In this document: piece by piece, positions 53,931 to 62,500 of the stretch
How positions within the stretch are numbered: position 1 is the stretch's first letter
Layout: the number at the start of each line of letters is the position of its first letter
DNA from: Chryseobacterium sp. OSA05B
Lineage (GTDB): Bacteria > Bacteroidota > Bacteroidia > Flavobacteriales > Weeksellaceae
Direction: 5' to 3'
DNA length: 64,000 nt
NCBI RefSeq assembly: GCF_019970065.1
Contig: NZ_JAHXYH010000002.1
Span: 806,001 to 870,000 of the forward strand
The notes under the pieces: generated by a model
Told to the model about the DNA's origin: nothing
The model's input: only the letters and a program-made list of their open reading frames with translations
Database searches by the model: none
Position numbers and translations under genes: made by a program

Positions 53931-53967
53931 ATTTAGTTTTCAGTAGTCCACCTGGCAGGGTGGACTA

Positions 53968-54474
53968 TTATTTTACAAATATATACTTTCTTTCGATTTG
54001 TTTTGTGGTTCCGGTGGTATTGTTGTCGCTGTTGTTGTAAATGTGGACTTGTGGGTAAAATTGGTGCTGCTTTAGCCCTGGCTTTATCCACAAATCCACA
54101 TTCTTTTACAAACTAAATTTTCTATTCCCGGCTTCATTCAGCGTTGGCGCATCTTTTCCTTGATTCGGGTGGTTGAAGCGGTGGAGAAAAAGGTATTTTT
54201 CGGAGCTGGAAAGATTCTGCAAAGCGTTGGCTAAAAGCGTTGGATTGTGCGGGCTTTGCCCAAACAAAAGGAAAGCATTTTGCATAATCTCAAATTATAG
54301 GCAATGAGGGATTTGCCAGGAACGAAGCTTGTCGGAGTGGAAGGCAACGTTTTGCGGCTGCTTTGCGTATAATTTTGATTATGTAATTTGCTGTGGCGGT
54401 TTTGCGTGGGAGAGTTGGAGGGTTTGAGCTTTGGAGGAAAATGTCTTTTTTATTTGGAGGGTGGGATATTTAAT
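53968..54474. other. Non-coding, GC-richer segment of the island
   Basis: About 500 bases with no supportable gene. From 54000 the sequence is richer in G than its surroundings and contains GCATAATCTCAAATTATAG (54282-54300) and GTATAATTTTGATTATG (54367-54383), two short AT-rich near-palindromes set in TTTGC-type text. It could hold a transfer, replication or recombination site; nothing proves this. Confidence 0.35.
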
Positions 54475-55359
54475 TCAAAATGCAAGCGGATGGAACTGGT
54501 TAATCGCTGTTTGTAATGCATTGATTCCGGTTTCTTTGTATTTCTCGGTTGTATCTGCGTGTTTGTGACCTGCAAAACATTGTACTTTTCTTAAGTTTTC
54601 GCCCTGGTCTAATTTCAGTTTGATAACGCTTTGTCGGATTTTTACACTTGTCAATTTCTTTGTAAAACCTTTCTGATACGTTGATACTAAATAATTAATA
54701 TCATCTTTTGTAATTGCTGAACCGAGTTTATTCAGTAGAAAAAAAGAAGTTTTTTGTCTTTGTAATTTTGTTCTATCTTCCTGTAAATATTGATAAAATA
54801 ATAGTATTTGTTCTGCTTTTAAATCTAATATTCTTTCGTTGGTAATTCCTGTTTTCTGAACTTTTATTTTTGCATTTTTCAGATCTAAATTTTCAATCTT
54901 TAATCTTTCAATTTCTCCAACCAATAACGCCTGATTTACCAGTAAACTCATTATGATTTGGTTTCTCTTTTCTAATATCGGATAACGTTCTTTTCTTGGT
55001 TCTAAAAGCTTTTGTAATTCCTTTTCTGTGAGCAGTTCCTGTAATTGTATCGGGTTTTCTTTGCCGTCTTTTATCCTGATATTTCCTGCAATATTAGTTT
55101 TTATTTTCCCTGTTTCTACTAAATAATCATAGTATTTTTTGATCGCATAAATAGTTCTTTTTACGCTTTGTGGAGTATAGCTTTTTCTTAAGTATTCTAC
55201 ATATTCCATTAGGTTTTGATAGCTCAGTTTCTCCGGATTTTTATTATGCTTTTTAAACTTTTCTATTTCGTAGAGATAGTTTTTTACAGTTCCTTCAGAT
55301 AATTCATTTTGCAGATAAGCCCCTAAATCCCCAAAGGGGACTTTTTTATTATTTCCCAT
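54475..55359 (-). CDS. Tyrosine recombinase-like protein lacking the first Arg
   Basis: 294 residues. The N-terminal SAM-like core-binding domain (GTVKNYLYEIEKF) and the C-terminal catalytic fold are recognisable. The usual A-x-R-x2-E box I reads ALLVGEIERL, so the first catalytic arginine is replaced. The box II H-x2-R reads VKIRQS (His lost, Arg kept). GHKHADTTEKY keeps the later His and the Tyr nucleophile. It shares one base with the upstream recombinase gene and is surely co-translated. It may be a partner in a heteromeric complex rather than an independent recombinase. Confidence 0.82.
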   Translation of the reverse strand: MGNNKKVPFGDLGAYLQNELSEGTVKNYLYEIEKFKKHNKNPEKLSYQNLMEYVEYLRKSYTPQSVKRTIYAIKKYYDYLVETGKIKTNIAGNIRIKDGKENPIQLQELLTEKELQKLLEPRKERYPILEKRNQIIMSLLVNQALLVGEIERLKIENLDLKNAKIKVQKTGITNERILDLKAEQILLFYQYLQEDRTKLQRQKTSFFLLNKLGSAITKDDINYLVSTYQKGFTKKLTSVKIRQSVIKLKLDQGENLRKVQCFAGHKHADTTEKYKETGINALQTAINQFHPLAF

Positions 55360-56162
55360 TAATTCCTAAACTTTATGTGTGTATAAATCTGTGTGGTTCC
55401 TAAATATTCGTGTCCTAAAAAATCCCGTACTTTCTCCAGCTCCATTCCCTGTTCTAATAACTGTGTCGCAATTGTATGCCGTAAACAGTGCAATGTAAAT
55501 CCTTTGTTTTCCAATCCTGTTTTCCGGAGTAATTTTCTAAATTCTTCGTAAGGGTTTTGGGTGATCAGTTTTTCGTCCTGGTTCCGGACTCTGGTTTCTA
55601 AAAATTTCTCAAGATCTTTTTTAACCTGTTTGGTAAATGGGATTACTCTGCGTTTTTTGCCTTTTCCTTTTTTGATGTAGAGTAGATTATTTTCTAAATC
55701 AATATCCTTAATCTTTAGTTCTGATGCTTCGCTTCTCCTCATTCCGCACGCATAACACAGATGTAATATGATGGTTTGTAATCCGCTGCTTTTATTGTAT
55801 AATCTTCTGATTTCTTCGTCTGTAAATACTTTTCTCTCTTCTGATTTCGGAGTTTTAATTTTCAGCTGGTAAGGATTGAGTTTTATGGTTCCGGATCTTT
55901 GTAAATATTCAAAGTAGAGTTTGATGGCTAATAAAATAGAGTGGAGATAATTGTCGCTTAAAGGCTTTTTGGTTCTCGGACTTATGACCGTTTTCAGATA
56001 ACTGTAATAATCTAAAATATCTCCCGTTTGTACTTCAAAATTTTCTTTCCGGATATATTTTAAAAACTTTGCAATCTGATTTGGATAGGAGTTTATAACG
56101 GTTTTACAATACCCTAAATTCTGTAATTCTTTTCTAAATTGTAGTATATTTTCTTCATCCAT
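55359..56162 (-). CDS. Site-specific tyrosine recombinase/integrase
   Basis: 267 residues from the ATG at 56162 (MDEENILQF); an upstream in-frame ATG at 56216 would add a basic, non-conserved 18 residues. All catalytic residues are visible: Arg in CGMRRSEASEL, Lys in KKGKGKKRRVIPF, H-x2-R in LHCLRHT, His in LGHEY and the Tyr in TTQIYTH. It is a XerC/D-like enzyme that probably integrates or excises the island. The degenerate recombinase follows at once on the same strand. Confidence 0.9.
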   Translation of the reverse strand: MDEENILQFRKELQNLGYCKTVINSYPNQIAKFLKYIRKENFEVQTGDILDYYSYLKTVISPRTKKPLSDNYLHSILLAIKLYFEYLQRSGTIKLNPYQLKIKTPKSEERKVFTDEEIRRLYNKSSGLQTIILHLCYACGMRRSEASELKIKDIDLENNLLYIKKGKGKKRRVIPFTKQVKKDLEKFLETRVRNQDEKLITQNPYEEFRKLLRKTGLENKGFTLHCLRHTIATQLLEQGMELEKVRDFLGHEYLGTTQIYTHIKFRN

Positions 56163-56303
56163 TTGTATTAGTATGACGGTTTTGCTTTTGTGTTTTCTGT
56201 GGAAAATGGGAAACAAACGATTTTTTACTATAACCTATTGATTTTTAATAACTCTTGTTTCCGTTTAGTTTCCGCTAGCTTCCGGACTTTGCAAGTCAGG
56301 CAA

Positions 56304-58550
56304 TTATTTATTCTTAACTTTTAAACCTTCTATGATTTTATGGAAGTGGTCTTTTAATTCCTGTCTGACTTTTCCGATATCGTCGCTGTAGCCGATTTTA
56401 TAGGTAAATCCTTTGTTTACAAAACCTTTCTGTTTCAGATATTCCAACCGTACCAATTCGTTCAGATAAACCTGCAATTGGCTTTTCTTAAAACCTGTAT
56501 ATTCCATTGCTTCGAACCTGTTAAATTCTCTCTGTTCAAAACGTTTCTTCAACTTCTCTAAAAACTGTCTCAGGCTTCCGTCCAGCTCATCAATCTTCAA
56601 AATAATACTCTCGAATAAAATCTCAATTCCCTGTTCTAAATCTTCGATTTCTGTGATGAGTTTTCCGTCATCGGTCTGTTTTCTCTGATATTGATTTAGG
56701 ATGGTGATTTGCTTGATAATGCTTTGTACCATTTCGTTCAACCGCCTTTTATTCTTCACTTTATCGGGCAACTGGAGTTCCATTGCGTAAGGGTTTACCA
56801 CTTCGTAACATTTCAGATTCTTGACCAATTTCTGTATAAAATGGATAGCTTTCTGCTCGTTGTTCCTGTCTATCATTCCTGCATTTTTCAGGTTCTGATA
56901 GTCAATGATTTTCCTGGTCTGCTCCTCGCTTTCGTTGATGGCGACAATAAAACTTCGATTCATATTATCCTCATACAATTCGCCTTTTGTAGTTGCACTT
57001 AAACTGCTGAACTGTCCTTTTACAATTTTATGGGAAGATTTATTATTTCCCTTTTTATCCTTGATGGTTACGGAACTTCTTAGAACTTGGTTCGATATAA
57101 ATTCTCTCAGCGCATACAATGCATCTTCCTTTAATCCGTCCAAATCTTCAATGATGATAATCTTTCCGTGTAAATCAAATTCTCCCCAATTGTATAGACT
57201 TGATTCTGTAATTCTCGTAAATCTCAGTACATCTTCTTGTGGCATTAAATCTGCAATCCTGCTTATAATATGGGTTTTTCCACTTCCCGAACTTCCTTGT
57301 ACAATTCCGTGCAATGGACTTTTATTTAGGTAACTTATCGTAATCAAAAACAATAATAATCTGCTGTTTTCTTCGCCAATAATTCCGGCTTTTTCAATTA
57401 ACTGATTTAAGGATTTTAGTAAGTCTTTCTGCTCTAAAAAGTCGATTGCTGTTTTCGGTTCTGCTCCTGGTACTGTCTTTGGCTCCGCTTCCGTAACTCT
57501 TATTTTTTCAGATGAAAGAAAAATATCGTTTCGATTCTTTAGTAATTCTATAAATATTTCTTCATTGTGGAGCTGTAGCGTTTCGTTTACATCATTATTA
57601 GGAAGTTCAATTGTAGAGACTTTGTAATTCTTAAATTCTTCGGCATATTTCTTAACTGCCTTTTTTCCTGCATCGTCATTGTCAAAACAGAAAATAATTT
57701 CTTCCAAATTCTCTAAACTTTTTATTGAGTTTAAAATCTCTTCATTCAATCCATTTGTTCCAAAGCAACTTATCAGACTATAATTGTCCCTGATTTCTTT
57801 TATCTGGAGTAAACTCGCACAATCGATTATTGCTTCTGTTAATATCAGTTTTTTAGTTTCCTTTTTCGGATAGTTTGGATAGATTCCTTTTCGGTCTTTC
57901 AGATAATAATGCTTGGCTTTATCATTGTTTAAAATGCTTCTGAAGTATAATCCTGTAACTTCGTTTTTCTGATTTCTAAGTGCAAAACAGATACACCATT
58001 TCGCAAAAGGACTAAATCCCTTTTCTCCGGTTCTGCTGTTTATCAATCCTTTGTCCTGTAACAATCCAACTTCTAAAGCCTGTCTCAACAATTCTTCCGT
58101 TTTCCTTTCCCCGTGATGGAACTGGGCAGAGTTGTAGCCGATTTCTAAAATTGAGTTGTCAAGATTTCTCTTTTCCAAATATTCCTTTGCTGGTTTGCTG
58201 TTGCTTATCGCATTCCTAAAATATTGGAACATATTGGTTAGGAACTTTTCTCTGCTTATCTCTTGATTTCCGGAACCTGGATTCAAAATCTCTCCAGCTT
58301 TTTTTATCGCTTCGTGCTTTGATAAATTCTCCTTGTGCATTATAAAATCTATCACATCCATACTTTTGCCGTGGGTCTTGCAATTGGAAGAAAAACAATA
58401 AGCCGTCTGTGTTTTGTAGTAAACCTGCATACTCGGCGTTTTGTCCTCGTGGAATGGACAGCACATTTTAGAACTCTTATCCGGCTTTAAGCCGTAATAC
58501 TGCAAGATAGTAGCAATTGATAACTGGGATTTTATTTCAGAGATTTCCAT
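56304..58550 (-). CDS. CHC2-TOPRIM primase with C-terminal ATPase
   Basis: 748 residues. The N-terminal CHC2 zinc ribbon (CPFH at about 32, then CFSSNC) is followed by a DnaG-type TOPRIM domain (TEAIIDC and the acidic FDNDDAG at about 287). A P-loop ATPase domain comes next, with Walker A GSSGSGKTH (about 420) and Walker B IIIIEDLDG. The end is helical and DNA-binding-like (EFNRFEAMEYTGFKKSQL). Such fusions replicate plasmids and integrative elements. It is divergent from the XRE gene, with 132 bases between them. Confidence 0.88.
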   Translation of the reverse strand: MEISEIKSQLSIATILQYYGLKPDKSSKMCCPFHEDKTPSMQVYYKTQTAYCFSSNCKTHGKSMDVIDFIMHKENLSKHEAIKKAGEILNPGSGNQEISREKFLTNMFQYFRNAISNSKPAKEYLEKRNLDNSILEIGYNSAQFHHGERKTEELLRQALEVGLLQDKGLINSRTGEKGFSPFAKWCICFALRNQKNEVTGLYFRSILNNDKAKHYYLKDRKGIYPNYPKKETKKLILTEAIIDCASLLQIKEIRDNYSLISCFGTNGLNEEILNSIKSLENLEEIIFCFDNDDAGKKAVKKYAEEFKNYKVSTIELPNNDVNETLQLHNEEIFIELLKNRNDIFLSSEKIRVTEAEPKTVPGAEPKTAIDFLEQKDLLKSLNQLIEKAGIIGEENSRLLLFLITISYLNKSPLHGIVQGSSGSGKTHIISRIADLMPQEDVLRFTRITESSLYNWGEFDLHGKIIIIEDLDGLKEDALYALREFISNQVLRSSVTIKDKKGNNKSSHKIVKGQFSSLSATTKGELYEDNMNRSFIVAINESEEQTRKIIDYQNLKNAGMIDRNNEQKAIHFIQKLVKNLKCYEVVNPYAMELQLPDKVKNKRRLNEMVQSIIKQITILNQYQRKQTDDGKLITEIEDLEQGIEILFESIILKIDELDGSLRQFLEKLKKRFEQREFNRFEAMEYTGFKKSQLQVYLNELVRLEYLKQKGFVNKGFTYKIGYSDDIGKVRQELKDHFHKIIEGLKVKNK

Positions 58551-58654
58551 AGAATAAAAGTTTTTGACTTTTTTTACAACACAAAAAAGATATATTAAAT
58601 TGTATTATTATACAATATATAAATTTACCTACTTCTAAATATGGAAGTATTTGC

Positions 58655-58662
58655 TAAATTTG
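58655..58662 (+). promoter_or_regulatory. -7 promoter element (TAAATTTG)
   Basis: Exact TAnnTTTG match 20 bases before the ATG at 58683, which supports that start over the in-frame ATG at 58641. Confidence 0.6.
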
Positions 58663-58682
58663 TTGTAGTAAAAGTCAACAAT

Positions 58683-59048
58683 ATGAACGTCGGGGAAAAT
58701 ATCAAAAGAATAAGAACCGCAAAGAACCTTTCCCAAAAGGAAGTAACGATAAATGCAGGTTTAGATACTGCGCAATACAGCCGTATTGAAAACGGCAAGA
58801 CAGACCCGTCCGTAAATACCTTGGAACGCATTGCCAAAGCTTTGGGAATAACACTTGCAGAACTTTTTGCCTCTACCGATGAACTCAAAGAGATTAATTC
58901 TCTCGATAAATCCCTGATGGAAAAAGTAGCTCTGATGGAAAGTCTTTCCGATGAAGAAAAACAAACAATCTACACAATGCTCGACGCTTTTATAGGTAAA
59001 CGAAAACTTAAAGATGCACTCTCAAACGTGCTACAAGATGTAAAATAA
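58683..59048 (+). CDS. XRE family transcriptional regulator
   Basis: 121 residues from 58683 (MNVGENIKRIR). The N-terminal 60 residues are a complete HTH_3 domain (LSQKEVTINAGL, AQYSRIENGKTDPS, LERIAKALGI). A helical C-terminal part (about 65-115, LDKSLMEKVALMESL) is suited to dimerisation. It is probably the repressor of the element, controlling itself and the divergent primase gene. It is unlike the truncated XRE relic at 51717 beyond the shared fold. Confidence 0.92.
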   Translation: MNVGENIKRIRTAKNLSQKEVTINAGLDTAQYSRIENGKTDPSVNTLERIAKALGITLAELFASTDELKEINSLDKSLMEKVALMESLSDEEKQTIYTMLDAFIGKRKLKDALSNVLQDVK

Positions 59049-59049
59049 C

Positions 59050-59078
59050 AAAGCCAACTTCTAAAAGTTGGCTTTTCT
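59050..59078 (+). terminator. Intrinsic terminator of the XRE gene
   Basis: AAAGCCAACTT/AAGTTGGCTTT stem, CTAA loop and a T-rich tail, directly after the stop codon. Confidence 0.85.
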
Positions 59079-59148
59079 TTTTATTTCACCCGTTTGCTTT
59101 ACAAAAGCAAACTAGCATATGTCAATGAGCGGGGGGCAATTATTATTC

Positions 59149-59586
59149 TTATCTTTCCATAATTTTATAATCAATAACAGTATACTTATTATCTTTAGAA
59201 TCTATTTGAACATTTATCACAATACCTTCTATTTTATAATCAAAAGTAAGGTTTAAGATGCTTCCAGATTGAGTTACGTTTAATAGTCTTATTAAATTTC
59301 TATTTCTATGTTCCATTCCTTTTTGAAGAATTTTAACGTGTTTAGAAAATAAGTCAAAATATTCACTATCATTAGGCTGTAAAGGATACAAACTATAAAA
59401 TGATATATTATTTCTATCTGGAATTTCCAAATGCAAATATGGTTTAAAATTTTTTAAATCTAGAGCTTTTTCAATAATTACAATATTTACGGTATAAGTA
59501 TCCTGAGTACTTTTATACTTATCGACATTATTCTGAGCAAAACAAGAATAATTTATTATTAAAACTAAAAAAAATAGTATCCTCAT
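59149..59586 (-). CDS. Candidate immunity protein of the full-length RHS toxin
   Basis: 145 residues with a signal peptide (MRILFFLVLIINYSCFAQ; the SCFAQ end suits signal peptidase I more than a lipobox). The mature part is a small alpha/beta protein of unknown family. Its ATG overlaps the TGA of the RHS gene by four bases, the tightest coupling in the array. Immunity is inferred from position and exported location. Confidence 0.62.
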   Translation of the reverse strand: MRILFFLVLIINYSCFAQNNVDKYKSTQDTYTVNIVIIEKALDLKNFKPYLHLEIPDRNNISFYSLYPLQPNDSEYFDLFSKHVKILQKGMEHRNRNLIRLLNVTQSGSILNLTFDYKIEGIVINVQIDSKDNKYTVIDYKIMER

Positions 59587-62500
59587 GGCGTTGTTGGTGT
59601 TATCGGGATTGGAGTCGTTGTAGTAGAAGTCGTTGGTGTTGTAGTGGATGTAGTAGTTTTTGTTGTATTTTTCTTATTTTCAAAATCTTTTCTTGCAGCA
59701 TTCATATTAGATTCATCAACAATTCTTCCAAAGGAATCTTGCTCCATTTGCTCTCCTTCTTCACCAGGATAATCAACATTATCTTGATCATCACCTCTAT
59801 GTGTATTCTCATGTAATATCGTCACTCCTGTCAAAAAATCGTAATCTTTCTTGTCTTCTCCTTTTGCTGCATCTTGTTTCTTTAATAAATCTTCGTCTAC
59901 ACGTATCTCATTTGAACTAATACCTGGTGTGAACTCACCATAAGCACCACTTAAATTTGCTACTTTAATAGTTGGACCTTTTCCATCTTTTAAATCTTCT
60001 TTTAATTGTTTTAAATCCAATTGACCATATTTTAAAACTGCAGCCTGTACATCCTTATCATTTATCATTTTTCTCATTTCTCTAATAGCTGCTTTGATTG
60101 CTCTCTTTTGTTCTTTAGTAGCATTAGGATCTATAATAAATCTTCCATCAGGATCGATAAACCTTATCGGATTGTTTACAGCATAATTATACGGCGACCA
60201 ACGTCTGTATAATTCCGCCAACGGGTCAACAACACCCCATCTCCCAATATCCGGCATGTAAAATCTCGCGCCATAATCATACATTCCGGTCTCTTGCAAC
60301 TCCTTGCCGTTGTACTTATAACTGTAATATCCTCCAAAATTAGAACTGCTCAACATGCCCTCAATATGGTTCAACCCAAATGGATAATAGTTATTGGTAT
60401 CTGTTACTTCAACAGCTCCTTCGCTGTTTTTGGCAAAACTAACTCTGGCATTTCCCAGGTGGTCCCTGTACTGGTAAATATAACGGTTTTCTGTGAAACT
60501 GTAAAATCCTTCAGCAGTTGGGACAAAATCCAGTTTCCATTCCGGGGTTCCACCAAGACCGGGAAATGTTTTGCCCACATTTTCATAGGCCTGCTCTTCA
60601 AAAGCAGATTCTGTTCTGCAGCCCAGACAGGGTTGAAACCCATCTCCCGAATCAATATAGCTGTACTGGAAACCATCCAGATAATCTGTCATTCGTGTTG
60701 TAGTTGTGGTCCCTCTTCCATCTCTTCTGCTGGTATAGATTTTTTTCAGCTTGGTTCCGTCTGCACGGTAAAGATAACCAAGACTAGAGCGGACAGTAAC
60801 CCCCATCGTGTTCTGTACAATATCAAAGGTGTCTGGCAGGCTTAGATAATTGTATGTAATGGTTTGGATCCCTTTATCTTTCATATTGATCATATTCCCG
60901 TTCAGGTCATAATCAATGATATTGTTTCCTCCTTCATATCCTGTATCATTTAAAGAGCTTTCAATCACCTGATTCAAGCGGTTTCCAATATATTTATACT
61001 CAAGATCATCCACCTGTGTGGATGTTGAGCCAAAAACAGGAAGGGCATTTCTTTTTAAGAATGAAATATTTCCATTTAAATCGTAGGTTAAACGTTCATC
61101 AAAATTCTTATTGTGAGGATTGGTAGTCTCCGGTTCTGCGTATTCGGCATCGGTTAACCTGTTGAGTTTATCATAGGTGTAGTTGTATCTTTTCAGATTA
61201 TTGACCGTTGACATATTCCAATCAATTTCAGCAATATTCCCATTGAATTTTCCTGGAGAAATACTATTGTAAACAGGATCTGTATATTTTACTTTATATC
61301 CAAACAGTTTTCCATTCAAAGCTGCAGGATCATTAATCTGGGTCATCCAGCCTCTGATATTGTATTTGTAATCTAAGCTTTGAAGCGGTGATCCAACACT
61401 AATTCCTCCGACTTTTTTGTTTTCAAGCTGGGAAAGCTCGTTGTACTTATTCTGAGCAAGAATCTCTTCAGGGTTCCCATCTACCTGGTGCTTGTGAACA
61501 AGCATTCTGTTTTGATGGTCATACGTGAAGGTTTCGGTGATGACTTTTTCCGTATCTGTGGCCAGTCTTTTATGTTTGGTAATAACGGTCTGTGCAACCC
61601 CTGCAAAATCCAGTTTAGATTCTGTTTTGGTATACCCTCCAAGATGATTAATGGAATAAGTGCTTACTGGCCGGCCTTTGGTATCGTAGTAGGAGTAGTT
61701 CTTCGTCCAGTTATCATCTTCGATATTCTTGACCATGCTCATCACAGCAAGTCCTTTGGTGCTTCTGTTGTCAGAAGAAGGTGTTTCTGTTAAAATCGGC
61801 TCACCCTGAATAGTAGAAGGGAAAGGAGGATTGAAGCCATACCCCTGAGGATAGGAGTCATAATAGTTAACGGATAAAAGTGTATCTACGTTTAGATATA
61901 CACTGGTATAATAAACGGTTATTCCATTCCTTACGAAACCCGTTAGATGTCTGGCATCATAAATAACCAGATCTGCAATCTGATTTTGCAAGGCAGTTCT
62001 ACTACTGGTATTGTTTACTATTCCCGTATAAGCCACTCTCCCCAACATATCATATTTGGTCATCAGCCATTTGTTTTGTGAGGCCATCACAGCATCCTGA
62101 GTAAGAAGTAGTCGGTCTGCTTTATCGTACACCATATATTCCCAGCCTTTGCCCGGAAGTTTCTTTTCTACAAGCCTGCCTCTTCCATCATAGCGGTATT
62201 GATAGCACAAATCATTCAATAAAGTTTCTGTTATAGCTTTGTTGACAGCCAATGGCGGAACGACCACAGCCAGCTGATTATATTCGTTATAAACATAGTA
62301 GGTATCTGCATAATCTGTTTCATTGAGCATTTTTCTCACCAAAACGGTTTGTCCCTGACCATTTTTAAACTCTGTTGTATTATTTCCATCTTCATCCAGA
62401 ACGGTATTTTTGTACAGTTGGTTAGGTTCGTAGACGGAAAGAGTTAATGTTGTTTTGGTAGCTCCGTTTTCCCAAATTGTATGAGGAACATATTTAAATA

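Larger units (their letters stand above)
53352..59137. mobile_element. Putative integrated mobile island
   Basis: A block with an XRE regulator, a CHC2-TOPRIM primase/ATPase, two tyrosine recombinases and a long non-coding stretch separates the RHS operon from its orphan tips. The left edge coincides with the abrupt end of RHS homology at 53351. The right edge is placed in the gap after the RHS immunity gene. TGAGCGGG occurs inverted at both ends (53354-53361 on the minus strand; 59126-59133 on the plus strand). The exact ends are inferred. Confidence 0.5.

Noticed and set aside
53740..53931. Minus-strand frame of 63 codons over the small peptide
   Set aside because: It runs through a strong terminator hairpin; the plus-strand frame fits the promoter and terminator better.
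60294..60845. Plus-strand frame of 183 codons opposite the RHS core
   Set aside because: It is a shadow of the conserved RHS core; similar shadows occur opposite the orphan cores.
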